NCBI RefSeq assembly: GCF_002835935.1
Contig: NZ_PJCF01000010.1
Span: 62,001 to 126,000, forward strand
Direction of reading: 5' to 3'
Length of the DNA: 64,000 nucleotides
Source: Paraglaciecola sp. MB-3u-78
GTDB lineage: Bacteria > Pseudomonadota > Gammaproteobacteria > Enterobacterales > Alteromonadaceae
Below the pieces are notes generated by a model. It had not been told where the DNA came from and did no database searches. It saw nothing but the letters and a program-made list of their open reading frames with translations. Positions 8,013-17,256 of the stretch are shown one piece after another (position 1 is the stretch's first letter; each line of letters opens with the position of its first letter). A program made the position numbers and the translations under genes.

Positions 8013-9440
8013 GCGATCGTATATTAGCGATGAAATCCACCTTAAAAACAGACTTGTATTTTCAAAAGATGGGATCATAATGCCCGCTAATATCTTCAGC
8101 AAACATAATAAACGGTTAACATAAACGGTTAACATAAACAGTGAGTAAACCCTTTACAGAAATCGATGGTCAGGAGCTTGAAGCACTGATAGCCCGCGTG
8201 GCTGAGGCCAAAGAAAATAATCTGGCGTTAAGTGCGCAGGATAGCCAGTTGTTATTGGATGCCTTGCTGACACTGGCGAGCATGCAGGACCGTTTGACTG
8301 ATCATAACGTCACTATTCATAAGTTACGTAAATTACTTGGGATAGAAAAGTCGTCTGAGAAACAAACGGATGTCAGCCAGAAAACCAAAAAGCCTCGTAC
8401 CAAGAAGCACACTTGCACCTCCGCAGATGAAGGGTTTACTCCGGTCAAGCCCACAGTGGTAATTCACCCGTTAACAGACATCAAAAAAGGGGAGGGTTGC
8501 CCTGAATGTCTAACTGGGAAGATATATAAAACAGAGCCGGGTAGCTTCTTGCGGATCACCGGACAAAGTCCGTTTACGCCCGAGCAACATGTGATGGAGC
8601 GAAATCGCTGCAATACATGTGGGGCGTATTTCACCGCACCGCTACCGCAAGATGTATTACAAGACGGCTCAGGAACCCAGAAATACGGGTATTCCGCGCG
8701 TTCATTGATGGCGATTTACAAGTACTTCGCAGGATTACCTTTTTACCGCCAGAGCAGCATTCAAAAGTTGTTGGGCGTGAAGCTCACTGCGTCAACGGGG
8801 TTTGACCAGGTTGAACAGGTGTGCGATGCCATTTATCCGGTTTACCAACACCTATTTAGTCTGGCCGCAGATGCCGTGCATTATGCCATTGATGACACCA
8901 CTCACCGTATTTTAGATGCCAAGCCCATTGAGAAAAAGATGCGCAACAGTGATAAAACACAACTACGCAGTGGTGTGTATACCTCAGGCGTTATCGCCAC
9001 CACGAAGCACAATCAACACATCGTGTTATTCGAAACCAATATCGGCCATGCCGGTGAATTTATTGACAGCATCTTACAAAACCGCAGTCAATCCAGTGCG
9101 CCGCCGATTATTATGAGTGATGCACTTGCCAGCAACCGTCCGACAGTGACGACAACAATGACATCGTTATGTAACAGTCATGCGAGACGACAGTTTGTTG
9201 ATGTGATCAATCATTTTCCAGAAGAAGTCGAACATATTTTAATACGCTATGGCGAAATCTGGATCCACGACCATCACATAGCAGAACAACAACTGAGTTT
9301 AGCCAAACGGCTTGAATATCACCAAGCGCATTCGTTACCCGTCATGGCAGAAATCAAATTGTGGGGTGAAACCCATCTGGTAGATGAGACGGTAGAAGCA
9401 AACAGTGGCTTAGGCAAAGCAATAATACCAATTACACTAA

Positions 9441-9998
9441 TTAACCACCCAAATTAAGCCAATCTCTAAAACATATATTTTTCACCCGTTCTATATCACT
9501 TATGAAGCTGTTCCATGCATTACTACAAGATTCAACAATATCGTCATAATCCTTAAAACATTTATTCGCTAATTCATTCTGTCTTAACCACTGCCATACC
9601 TGCTCAATTGGATTCAATTCAGGTGAATAAGCTGGCAATTTTATGATGCTAATATTATCAAATTCATCAACAACATTTTCTGTATGCCAACCCGCTCCAT
9701 CCATTATCACTACGCTGTGTCTACCTAGTGGTGTTGCTTTTGATATTTGCTCCATGTGGAGTTTCATACCCTCTTTATTTGAAAATGGTACAACTAAAGC
9801 CTCTGTCTTTCCATTCCCTGGGCAGGCGGCACCAAATAAGTAAGCGTTTAAAAATTGTTGTTGCTTAACCGCTCGCGGACGGCTCCCTTTTTCTGCCCAG
9901 AGCCTCGTGGTTGTATTCTGTTGACCGAACCTTGCTTCATCTTGAAACCAGATATCTACGTTATCTAAGGGATGAGCTTTAGCGATCTTTTCGATCAC
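9441..9998 (-). CDS. IS630 transposase, catalytic part (OrfB)
   Basis: This 185-residue DDE domain has the D in WFQDEARFGQQ, the second D in VVIMDGAGWH and the E in LPAYSPELNPIEQVW, so all three catalytic residues are present. It is joined to the upstream frame through the A7 slippery tract. Both parts look undamaged, so the element may still be active. Confidence 0.85.
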   Translation of the reverse strand: MIEKIAKAHPLDNVDIWFQDEARFGQQNTTTRLWAEKGSRPRAVKQQQFLNAYLFGAACPGNGKTEALVVPFSNKEGMKLHMEQISKATPLGRHSVVIMDGAGWHTENVVDEFDNISIIKLPAYSPELNPIEQVWQWLRQNELANKCFKDYDDIVESCSNAWNSFISDIERVKNICFRDWLNLGG

Positions 9999-10005
9999 TT
10001 TGATT

Positions 10006-10503
10006 TTAAATTTTTTTAAAACCGTCTTGGATTTCTTGGGACTGCTTAGGGTGACGAGAGCGACTTGTTATCCATGAAAAATTAAGTGCATGCAACAGCC
10101 TATACACATTCGTTCTACTGTATTTTATCCCAAACTTGTCATGAATGACTGAAACAAGTGCTGTCGCATTCAGCCTGCTTCCACTCTCTTTTATACTGTG
10201 CAGTTGAACATATTCTTTAAGCTCGGATAATTGATTTTCCGTCAGTTTTGAACGGCGTCCTGATCTTGTTTTTTCAGTTAGCCCTACAAGTCCCTCATTA
10301 AAAAATTTTTTAGCCCAGTCATTGACTACTTTCCTGCTTACTTTTAAATATTTGGCCGTTTGAGCTCTGTCAGCCCCGTCTTTGATGTGTGATAAAGCTA
10401 ATAGACGAATTCGCATTCTACCATTGGTTTCTTGAGCAATAAGTGCCTGTAAATTAATAGGCTCTAATTTCTCAGATAATTGTTTTTGAGTAATATATTT
10501 CAT
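10006..10503 (-). CDS. IS630 transposase, N-terminal part (OrfA)
   Basis: This 165-residue frame holds the two helix-turn-helix regions of IS630 transposases (DRAQTAKYLKVSRKVVNDWA and a second one near ALVSVIHDKFGIKYSRTN). It ends in a tract of seven A (ttttaaaaaaattt). Slippage by one base at this tract continues into the catalytic frame at 9441-9998, a known expression mode in IS630 elements. Confidence 0.8.
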   Translation of the reverse strand: MKYITQKQLSEKLEPINLQALIAQETNGRMRIRLLALSHIKDGADRAQTAKYLKVSRKVVNDWAKKFFNEGLVGLTEKTRSGRRSKLTENQLSELKEYVQLHSIKESGSRLNATALVSVIHDKFGIKYSRTNVYRLLHALNFSWITSRSRHPKQSQEIQDGFKKI

Positions 10504-10909
10504 ACCTACAATTAGATCATAAAATTAATGTAATTGGTATAAGATACTTTATTAAACACTATGATGGGCTGAGTCTGTTTTGTCAGGTGGCAGGTGCGAA
10601 ACTGGACAATAACGCCATAGAAGCGATGCTGAAAATTGTGGTGAGGGATAGAACGCGATGTTCCACAAGACTTTACTGGGTGCAACAATCGGAGATGTTA
10701 TCACCTCGATGATAGCAACAGGCAGTGAGGCGGGCGTCAACGTGATGGATTATTTTACGTTGCTGCAACGTGAGCAAGAACAAGCCAAGGCCCACCCGGA
10801 AAACTACCTACCCTGGAATTATCTGTAAAATAGCTAAGCCACTACATCCCAATACACATTCGTTGACTTAGGCTTTTTGCCTGGGTCACGCTATGCTGCC
10901 GTAAGCTCA

Positions 10910-11440
10910 CGATTTTATCCGCATGGATCAGCGAATCACCCTCCGTCCAGGGCATGTATTCACGTACTTCAGCAATCACAATGGTAGCCGCTTTTACGGC
11001 CTCCATTGTGAAGTCTACGCCCATGCCTAAACTGCAAAAGCCTTGTTTGTTGGGGTGCGTTACTTTAACCAAGGCAACATCAACTGCAATAAGTCGTTCT
11101 TCAAACAAGCGGCGCACCCTGGACGCGGACACCGGCACGTAATCAGCCAGTCCCTGGCTTACCTTTTTGCCTACTTTATCAAAGGAAAAGTTAGTGGTAA
11201 CCCTAAAACGACTGGCATGATGCTCTAAATAAGGCTGTTCACCCCCCCACAATAAATTGCAAAATATTGATATCCTGCAGGCTCTTGTTCTTAACCATGG
11301 CGGCTAAAGTAGCATGGGTTGTGGCAGAGGTGCTGCCAATAGTAATATAGCTGCCATTGGGGACTTTTCCGGCCACTTCAGACAGTTCTAGCCGTTTGGT
11401 CAACCATGTATGATCCTTGGCGTACCTTGATTTTTATTGA
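10910..11440 (-). pseudogene. Acetyl-CoA hydrolase/CoA-transferase fragment, frameshifted
   Basis: The minus strand reads SYITIGSTSATTHATLAAMV, then after a frameshift GGEQPYLEHH, DYVPVSASRVRRLFEERLIA, VDVALVKVTHPNKQGFCSLG and IAEVREYMPWTEGDS, which fit the N-terminal domain of the acetyl-CoA hydrolase/4-hydroxybutyrate CoA-transferase family. The shift falls in a run of seven G near 11251-11257, where six would keep frame. The reading runs directly into the IS66 right end. Only about 170 of the roughly 430 residues remain. Confidence 0.75.
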
Positions 11441-11829
11441 GAGCATTACTAAACCCGAAAAACCGCCAAAAATTATTCATAAATTCATCTCTGACAGTTA
11501 AATATTATGGCGGCACAACACTAGAAGATAACCGCCGTGCTCGTCAAGTTGTAATATAATTACTGGTTCACAAAGCAAGAGGATCATGTGTTGACGGCCG
11601 TCCTTTTGTTGCAAGCTGTTTTTTAGTGATATGTGTGGCAAGTGTGCGATAGACAATATCTCATACTCCCCCCATGATATGAGAACGGCTAATGTATATT
11701 AAAAACTTTGGCGACGATGTTGTATAGTAAGCCCATAGACTTTTAACCCGCACCTCCCACTACTGGTAAAAATCCATTTCATGGTCTTTAATTCAAGATG
11801 TCCTTTTTACTTAGGCATGGAAGCGGCTA
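11441..11829. other. Intergenic region
   Basis: No convincing gene is seen. The sequence lies between the CoA-transferase fragment and a small gene at 11830 and may contain debris of the original flanks of the IS66 insertion. Confidence 0.35.
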
Positions 11830-12006
11830 ATGATAAAAACCAAGCAAGAATTTGATAGATTACTAGCTGAAAGCGATCAGGCGTTTCAGGCGTACATCTT
11901 TTGCCCGTCTCAAGAAAATGAACATCGTTACAAGACTCTCAAGTATGAGTATCGAGAGAGAGTTTTAGAGTCAGACCTACGCTTAATTATTGAATGGTCC
12001 AAATAG
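11830..12006 (+). CDS. Small hypothetical protein
   Basis: A 58-residue frame starts at the ATG at 11830, seven or so bases after a GGAAG sequence. The product is charged and soluble (MIKTKQEFDRLLAESDQAF at the start, ERVLESDLRLIIEW near the end), with a predicted helical makeup. It is convergent with the leftward operon ending at 12069. No family is recognised. Confidence 0.4.
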   Translation: MIKTKQEFDRLLAESDQAFQAYIFCPSQENEHRYKTLKYEYRERVLESDLRLIIEWSK

Positions 12007-12068
12007 CCAACCGCCTATTTCACATTGAAACCGAAGCAATGATGCTAGTAGCGCCAGCAAATCAGTCT

Positions 12069-12713
12069 TCATTGCGATGTCACAATGACGGTTAGGTAGA
12101 TCAGCGTGCCGACGATTTCTGACAGTACCGGGATGTAAATCATATCCGTCTCTCTTAACATATGAATATACGGCAACGGCAACCCATGCTCTGTTGCCCC
12201 TTCAAGCAGAATATTTATATACCGCTTCGATGCTTGATAAGGGGGCTGCAACTGACTGGTACCCACCAAGGTTTTGGCGCGGTATGTGTTGCCATTATTA
12301 TCGTGCACTTCAACATCCGCAATAATGTAAGCGGTACCCTCGGAATGTATTACGCGCTTTAAGTCTTGCACTGTAATTTGATGCAATACCCCGTAAGCCT
12401 TGCTCTGGAGTTCATTTGTCAGCAACGCAAACGCCGGTTCTATACCTGGTAGACCACGCTCAGATAACGTCACTGAATAATTCAACACGTAGGCCGGCAA
12501 AGAAAGGTAAACCCCTACATGTCTAACATTGCTTAGATAACGGGTGGACATATTGGTGCCGTAAGCAAAATACCAGACTTTAGGCTGACTATTTTCTATT
12601 GGCTTAACAATGTCCCGATGGATATACATTTCAACACCCATGTGCACACCTACAAATAGCGCCACGATAGCGACAATAAGTACTTTAAGAGGTCTAATCT
12701 TTGCGTTTGTCAT
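12069..12713 (-). CDS. Membrane-anchored gamma-glutamylcyclotransferase-like protein
   Basis: The sequence WYFAYGTNMSTRYL, followed later by HSEGTAYIIADVEV, matches the phosphate-binding loop and catalytic-glutamate region of the AIG2/gamma-glutamylcyclotransferase fold. An N-terminal hydrophobic stretch (about residues 10-27) and a hydrophobic C-terminus (TLIYLTVIVT) suggest membrane anchoring. The start is taken at 12713 or 12716; either overlaps the 3' end of the upstream histidine kinase gene (stop at 12694), implying translational coupling. The family opens gamma-glutamyl amides to give 5-oxoproline, or is an uncharacterised relative. Its place in a sensory operon is unusual. Confidence 0.65.
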   Translation of the reverse strand: MTNAKIRPLKVLIVAIVALFVGVHMGVEMYIHRDIVKPIENSQPKVWYFAYGTNMSTRYLSNVRHVGVYLSLPAYVLNYSVTLSERGLPGIEPAFALLTNELQSKAYGVLHQITVQDLKRVIHSEGTAYIIADVEVHDNNGNTYRAKTLVGTSQLQPPYQASKRYINILLEGATEHGLPLPYIHMLRETDMIYIPVLSEIVGTLIYLTVIVTSQ

Positions 12714-14637
12714 CATTAAAATGACTATAGACAACACGTCCAGAAAATTCCTTAGCATACATCGCGTTTTCTATCTTTTCAGCCAAGGTCTCAGCATTAA
12801 TGGGTTTCACAATCACCCCATCAAAATATTTGGTTTCAATCAGCACATCTTGCGTCGCAATGGTTGCATCAGCGGTGATGCATAAGATGACACTATTGGC
12901 GTTAATCTCACTCTCACGAATGGCTTTCGTTAAGGTCGCCCCATCTAAATCTGGCATGTGGTAGTCAACCAATATCACATCAAATTGTTTCCTCAGTGCT
13001 TTGTGCAATCCAACGTTAGGGTCGGTGGCGTATTCAGGCGTGATATCAAACTGATTGAGCATATCCATCATAACAATACAGTTCGCTTCTCTATCATCGA
13101 TGACCAAGACTTTACAACCACTGTCCAAATACGACTCGTCACTTAAATCAGGACTGCTCACCATCTTCGTGACTTCGATAGGAATGGTTACTGTAAATGT
13201 ACTCCCCCGCCTGGGCACAGAAGATACATCAATCGACCCTTGTAAAATTTGCGTTATTTCTTTCACTATCGACAAACCAAGACCTCGGCCAGATTGCCTT
13301 CTAATTTCTGGTGCGTTGACTTGATAAAATTGATCAAAAATATGAGCCTGATCTGCTTCGGATATACCGATACCTGAATCCATTACTTTTATCACCAGGC
13401 TCGCAGGGTTAGTATCTTCAATTTGCCATGACACCGATACAGCCCCTTTTTGGGTGTACTTAAATGCATTTTCTATTAAATTAGATAACACGCGATCTAT
13501 TTTTCCCTTATCAAATAACGCCTGATAATCATTACCCAAGCTACCTTCTTGACACTCAAAATTAAGTTTTTTCGCTGCGAACCTGTTTTGGAACCGGTTG
13601 CATATGTCTAGTAGGGTTTGATTGACTGACTGCTCAGTATTTTTGAGGCTTACACTCCCTGATTCAAACGCTTGTACATCCAATAATTCATCAATGACGG
13701 CAAGTAACTCAGAAGCGCTTTCTTTGCACAGGGCAAGTTTGGGTTCAATACTGTTTATTTGGTTACGCTTAATATCGCGTGTGATCGTCGAGAACAAATT
13801 AACAATGACGTGAACGGGACTGCGTATCTCATGTGATATTATCTGCATGAACCTAATTTTAGCTGAATTACTTTCTTCAGCCTCTAATTGTTTCTTTTTC
13901 GCATCACTTTGGCTTTGAGTAAGCGTATCTACTTGCACCGAGAAGGCTTTAGCAACATCCTCGAGTTTAGCGGCTAACGTATTAAACTCCTCTACCCGCG
14001 TACGCCGGATCTTAATATCATAGTGACCCCGTATAATTTGTTCCATTTCAGAAATCGTACTTCGCACATAGCGGGAATAATTCATTATGAATGACGCCAG
14101 TAATAATGTTGCCACTAACACCACGGCGGCAAATATCAATGTTTGCAACTGCAGTTCCCGATTGATACTTTGTACCTGCGAATCGTTGGTGAAATAAAGA
14201 TACACCACCCCTAGTAGTTCATTAGTTTTGTCCGGTTGAACCATAGTTGCATCGAGTAGTAATTGAGGGCGATCGTCGTAAATTTCGATGGTTTCACGCT
14301 TGAGCGTAATGTTATTATTATCTGTTTTACGTTCCACTCGTTCAATAATAACGCCTTGTTCGTTCCTAACTTCAATGGCCCAAATCATTTCATGTTGTAA
14401 CAAGTCTGATGATATACGCGTAATTCTCTCGATATCATTTACTGCTAAGGGAAACTGCATCATTGTCTTTAGATCGGACGTAATAATGCGATTGAGCTGG
14501 TTTATTTGACGAATATTTAAGTCCGAAATATAACGATAGTTTAAGTAGTACTGCGATACCGCGTATATCCCCACTGTCAGGACGATCAAAACTTGCATCC
14601 AGACCTTTAATCTCAGCACCAACGGTTTATTTTTCAT
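12694..14637 (-). CDS. Hybrid sensor histidine kinase/response regulator
   Basis: This 647-residue protein starts at the ATG at 14637, which overlaps the upstream gene's end. The order is an N-terminal membrane segment (about residues 12-28), a periplasmic sensor of about 135 residues, a second membrane segment (LIFAAVVLVATLLLASFIM), a HAMP-like linker, a HisKA box with H269 (IISHEIRSPVH), an ATPase domain with N box (NLIENAFKYT) and G boxes (DSGIGIS, GRGLGLSIV), and a receiver domain with phospho-acceptor D558 (LVDYHMPD) and K in VIVKPIN. All phosphorelay residues are present. The preceding periplasmic binding protein probably supplies its signal. No separate response regulator with an output domain is nearby, so the downstream partner must be elsewhere. 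Confidence 0.9.
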   Translation of the reverse strand: MKNKPLVLRLKVWMQVLIVLTVGIYAVSQYYLNYRYISDLNIRQINQLNRIITSDLKTMMQFPLAVNDIERITRISSDLLQHEMIWAIEVRNEQGVIIERVERKTDNNNITLKRETIEIYDDRPQLLLDATMVQPDKTNELLGVVYLYFTNDSQVQSINRELQLQTLIFAAVVLVATLLLASFIMNYSRYVRSTISEMEQIIRGHYDIKIRRTRVEEFNTLAAKLEDVAKAFSVQVDTLTQSQSDAKKKQLEAEESNSAKIRFMQIISHEIRSPVHVIVNLFSTITRDIKRNQINSIEPKLALCKESASELLAVIDELLDVQAFESGSVSLKNTEQSVNQTLLDICNRFQNRFAAKKLNFECQEGSLGNDYQALFDKGKIDRVLSNLIENAFKYTQKGAVSVSWQIEDTNPASLVIKVMDSGIGISEADQAHIFDQFYQVNAPEIRRQSGRGLGLSIVKEITQILQGSIDVSSVPRRGSTFTVTIPIEVTKMVSSPDLSDESYLDSGCKVLVIDDREANCIVMMDMLNQFDITPEYATDPNVGLHKALRKQFDVILVDYHMPDLDGATLTKAIRESEINANSVILCITADATIATQDVLIETKYFDGVIVKPINAETLAEKIENAMYAKEFSGRVVYSHFNDDKRKD

Positions 14638-15445
14638 GCTTAGACACCTCTTTAAGCTGTATATCAAACCGTTTGAGCAGCTGTTGATTTACGACAACTT
14701 CAAGGGAGTTAGAAAATTGACTGAAAGGGGTATCTAATTTGTCGCGGATACGTTGTGCAATTGACAATGTTTGTCGTGCAAATTCATCAATTTTGGGCAC
14801 AAGAGCAATTGAAGCCCCGGCTTTTAATAGTTGTTTATTTAACGCGATAACGGGTAAGTTTTGACGGTACATATCTTCCAACAAAAACCGCAGTACTTTA
14901 CTCGAATATAACCGCGTATCGTTCGTGATCAGAAATATATCGATTTTATCAATCTCTCGGAGCCGACGAACACCAGCAAACACATCGTTTGAAACCTTCC
15001 GGCCTATGAACTCGACATTCGTTTTCGTGGCGGCATATTGATAGAAAGGGTCATTTTCATCAAAGTAAATAAATCCCACTTTGAGCGAATCAAATTGTTG
15101 ACTGAGAAATGCGTCTATATCACTGGGCGACACATGAAAATATAGGTAATATTCACGTTTATTTGGCTGTTGGCTTCCGGCGTACGGCAATACAGCTAAA
15201 CAATAGATGTCTGCAATATCATGCGCGGCTTCGAAAAAATCCCGCCCCGCACCGACCACTACCGTACCTGGATTGACGTTAATCTTATCGATGATAATAT
15301 TCGCGTCTTTAGAAAAAGCGGACTTTAGTTGAATAGATAAGGAGTTGGTTGCAAGTGATTGAGGGTAATATAGCGCTACATCGCTTGCGAAACTGATACT
15401 GCTATGACAAGCAATCAGCCACAATAGTAGTACTCGGAGGACCAT
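14627..15445 (-). CDS. Periplasmic binding protein, ABC-substrate-binding type
   Basis: This 272-residue protein has a signal peptide (MVLRVLLLWLIACHSSISFA). The mature region follows the two-lobed layout of the PF04392-type ABC substrate-binding proteins: VVVGAGRDFFEA, LKVGFIYFDENDPFYQY and KIDIFLITNDTRLYSSKVLRF match hinge and strand positions. No ABC permease or ATPase is adjacent. The gene instead overlaps the hybrid kinase gene by 11 bases, so the likely role is ligand sensing for the kinase rather than import. The ligand is not predictable. Confidence 0.65.
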   Translation of the reverse strand: MVLRVLLLWLIACHSSISFASDVALYYPQSLATNSLSIQLKSAFSKDANIIIDKINVNPGTVVVGAGRDFFEAAHDIADIYCLAVLPYAGSQQPNKREYYLYFHVSPSDIDAFLSQQFDSLKVGFIYFDENDPFYQYAATKTNVEFIGRKVSNDVFAGVRRLREIDKIDIFLITNDTRLYSSKVLRFLLEDMYRQNLPVIALNKQLLKAGASIALVPKIDEFARQTLSIAQRIRDKLDTPFSQFSNSLEVVVNQQLLKRFDIQLKEVSKHEK

Positions 15446-15447
15446 AT

Positions 15448-16056
15448 TTACTGCAGCTTTGCATGAGCAACAATTATCATACTCCGGATCAACTCCATTA
15501 CATCCAAATCGGTTTCCATTTCATTGATATCGCTGTGTTGATGACAATATACAACCATTTTTCTATTCAGTAGTTCAAACTGTTGCTTATCCAAATCGGA
15601 AAATACATCAATTCCCATTTCATTGGCCAGTTTATGGATCATCAAAACGACGCGTGCATTTAATGATGCACTAATGGTGGAAATATCCCACTTCCCCAAA
15701 CTTCTCAGATCGGTTTCAATGAAACCCTGTAAACGATCTTCAAGTGGGCCGCTACCCACTACTAGATATTCCTCTACCTCTGCCGGGGTGACGGCAATAT
15801 TAGTCTTTCGTTTTAGCTCCTGGCTTAGCTCATTCGCTATTGACCTAAGCGCCGATACCCTTTTCGGGGGCCTATCATTTTCGATACATACCTTAGCGCC
15901 ACTCCAGGAGAGGCCACTAATCGTTGTCAGAAACCGTATCCGACCAAATTTTTTCTTATCCAATACCGCGCATATTGCATAGAAGCGATCTTTAAATCCC
16001 GGTAAATGTTCTTTTCTGGACTTGTTCGTATTTTCAACCGTATTTGAAGTAACCAT
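15448..16056 (-). CDS. Unknown protein at the head of the sensory operon, possibly DNA-binding
   Basis: The ATG at 16056 is chosen because ggggaggtc stands directly upstream; a longer frame to 16146 has no such site. The product has 202 residues. A segment around residues 38-75 (FLTTISGLSWSGAKVCIEND, then RVSALRSIANELS) looks like a helix-turn-helix of the CI/Xre kind. The remainder is helical and of no known family. Two bases separate it from the binding-protein gene. Its leader contains a half-site identical to half of the palindrome at 16282-16301, so it could be an autoregulator. That is inference. Confidence 0.55.
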   Translation of the reverse strand: MVTSNTVENTNKSRKEHLPGFKDRFYAICAVLDKKKFGRIRFLTTISGLSWSGAKVCIENDRPPKRVSALRSIANELSQELKRKTNIAVTPAEVEEYLVVGSGPLEDRLQGFIETDLRSLGKWDISTISASLNARVVLMIHKLANEMGIDVFSDLDKQQFELLNRKMVVYCHQHSDINEMETDLDVMELIRSMIIVAHAKLQ

Positions 16057-16089
16057 GACCTCCCCTATTTTTATTCTAAATATACCACA

Positions 16090-16099
16090 AAATAGTGAT
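16090..16099. promoter_or_regulatory. Half-site matching the 16282 palindrome
   Basis: AAATAGTGAT here is identical to one arm of the 20-bp palindrome at 16282-16301. It lies 34 bp upstream of the start at 16056, where it could control the leftward operon. Confidence 0.45.
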
Positions 16100-16281
16100 T
16101 TAACTAGCAACCTGCACGAGTAATCACTAAATTTATTGATCTTCAATAATATTTTTTAATATTCTCATCTCAATTCGTGTATGCATATTTATATACAAAA
16201 CATCAACTTACGATGCGGAAATAATATTTACCTAAAATTAGTTACATTAACACACTTGCGATCTAAACCAGGTTCACATAT

Positions 16282-16301
16282 AAATAGTGATATCACTATT
16301 T
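16282..16301. promoter_or_regulatory. Perfect 20-bp palindromic operator
   Basis: AAATAGTGATATCACTATTT is a perfect dyad. It lies between the leftward sensory operon and the rightward gene at 16353, about 50 bp before the latter's start. This position fits a repressor or activator site shared by divergent promoters. The protein that binds it is unknown; the 202-residue product at 15448-16056 is the obvious candidate. Confidence 0.7.
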
Positions 16302-16352
16302 TTTAATAATAAGTTTATACTAGATAGCATAATGTGAGTTGGAGGATATACA

Positions 16353-16739
16353 ATGGGAAAAATCAAAACCGTTCTATCACTTACTTTGAAGCAGATACAA
16401 TCTGATCCTCATATTGCCGATCGCTTTTTCAACGCTTTTTTAACGCATAAACCATTGTTACTTAATGCAGTTCTCGCGCAAATAGAACTGCTTTCAGATT
16501 GTGTGTTAACGCCTGAGTCCCATTGGGAACTGATTAAGTTGGAGGATAACGGCTATTTCTTTATTTCCTTATGCCCAACCACTGTTAAAGAACCAGAATT
16601 GTTAGCGTGGAGAATGATCGGGCTCAAAGCTTCTATCAATGTATTTACAACCATTTTAAAGAAAACGCCAGAGAATAAATGCTTAGTTAAGGCACTGAAA
16701 GCGTTTCTTTGTGGCATTAATACGTCGAAAGTGGCGTAA
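16353..16739 (+). CDS. Hypothetical protein divergent from the sensory operon
   Basis: This 128-residue soluble protein is preceded by a strong ribosome binding site (gttggagg) at 8 bases spacing. The composition is helical, with MGKIKTVLSLTLKQIQSDP at the start. A central segment SHWELIKLEDNGYFFISLCP gives two or three strands. No family is recognised. Its promoter region contains the perfect palindrome at 16282-16301, so it is probably co-regulated with the sensory operon. Confidence 0.6.
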   Translation: MGKIKTVLSLTLKQIQSDPHIADRFFNAFLTHKPLLLNAVLAQIELLSDCVLTPESHWELIKLEDNGYFFISLCPTTVKEPELLAWRMIGLKASINVFTTILKKTPENKCLVKALKAFLCGINTSKVA

Positions 16740-16997
16740 ATTATCATCAATTCCTCACTCACAACACGCCATTAACCACGTAAAAATTAAGGATTGCTCA
16801 CAAATTTAGTTTGGTGATAAAGGGAATAAAAAATACTAGGTTGGATTAAGCATAGCTGTAGAAATTAATTGATTTGATGCGCGTTGTTATCACATTAAAG
16901 ATGAAATTTTTTGATCTGTTGCGATCATGTAAACCGTGTGCAATAATCCAAAAATAGGACTAAAGCAGCGTACAGGCCTTGCCAACACTGCCTTTAG

Positions 16998-17034
16998 AAG
17001 GTTAGGAGCAAAGTTAAAAAGTGCTGCAAACCTT
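16998..17034. repeat. Inverted pair of iteron-like repeats upstream of the first rep gene
   Basis: AAGGTTAGGAGCAAAGTTA at 16998-17016 matches the iterons of the 18536-19037 array. The sequence at 17023-17034 (gctgcaaacctt) is the same repeat in reverse orientation. The pair lies about 220 bp before the Rep gene at 17257, in an otherwise gene-free 517-bp region. An inverted pair separate from the main direct array is the classic layout for Rep autoregulation. Confidence 0.65.
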
Positions 17035-17256
17035 TATAAACACCTTAAAGAAATACACAAATGTGTCAAAAACAAACGGTAACATTATTCGCATAAATTA
17101 AATAAGGATGGGCAGTTAGACAGTCACCGAACTTTTGGTCGAGTAGAAAGTAACTGACTAACCACCAATGTACATATGAATATTACAATGAGAATGGGCT
17201 CAGTGCAATCTGTAACCCTATTTTTAGCGCGCTGCGTAGAGATCGAGTGGTCGTAA

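Larger units (their letters stand above)
9425..10539 (-). mobile_element. IS630-family insertion sequence
   Basis: The ends carry inverted repeats: ataccaattaca at the left and tgtaattggtat at the right. A TA dinucleotide flanks both sides (9423-9424 and 10540-10541), the normal IS630 target duplication, with one base of ambiguity at the left end. Removing the element joins gcaata to agatac and restores the transposase reading AIRYFIK of the IS66 gene, which confirms the boundaries. Confidence 0.85.
8141..10828 (+). pseudogene. tnpC: IS66 transposase TnpC, broken by IS630 and a frameshift
   Basis: From a GTG at 8141 the frame codes for the N-terminal leucine-rich helix, the zinc-binding region (CPECLTGK and CNTCGAYF) and the DDE domain (YAIDDTTH, MSDALASN). 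It reads through LGKAI at 9424, where the IS630 element begins. After that element the gene resumes at 10542 with RYFIKHYDGLSLF and the LDNNAIEAMLKIVVRD motif. It then needs a one-base shift near 10655 to continue to the true C-terminus ending in LPWNYL and a stop at 10828. Two lesions make it inactive. Confidence 0.85.
7224..10909 (+). mobile_element. IS66-family insertion sequence, interrupted by IS630
   Basis: The ends are a perfect 21-bp inverted repeat: tgagcttacggcagcatagc at 7224-7243 plus one further G, and its reverse complement at 10889-10909. Inside are the three IS66 genes in the usual order. Subtracting the IS630 insert leaves about 2.57 kb, the normal size for IS66. No 8-bp target duplication is visible, and the right end lies inside a CoA-transferase gene fragment, so the flanks have probably rearranged since insertion. 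Confidence 0.85.

Noticed and set aside
8109-8139. Short tandem repeat aaacggttaacat before tnpC
   Set aside because: Two copies of 13 bp, probably a local duplication in the IS66 element without further meaning.
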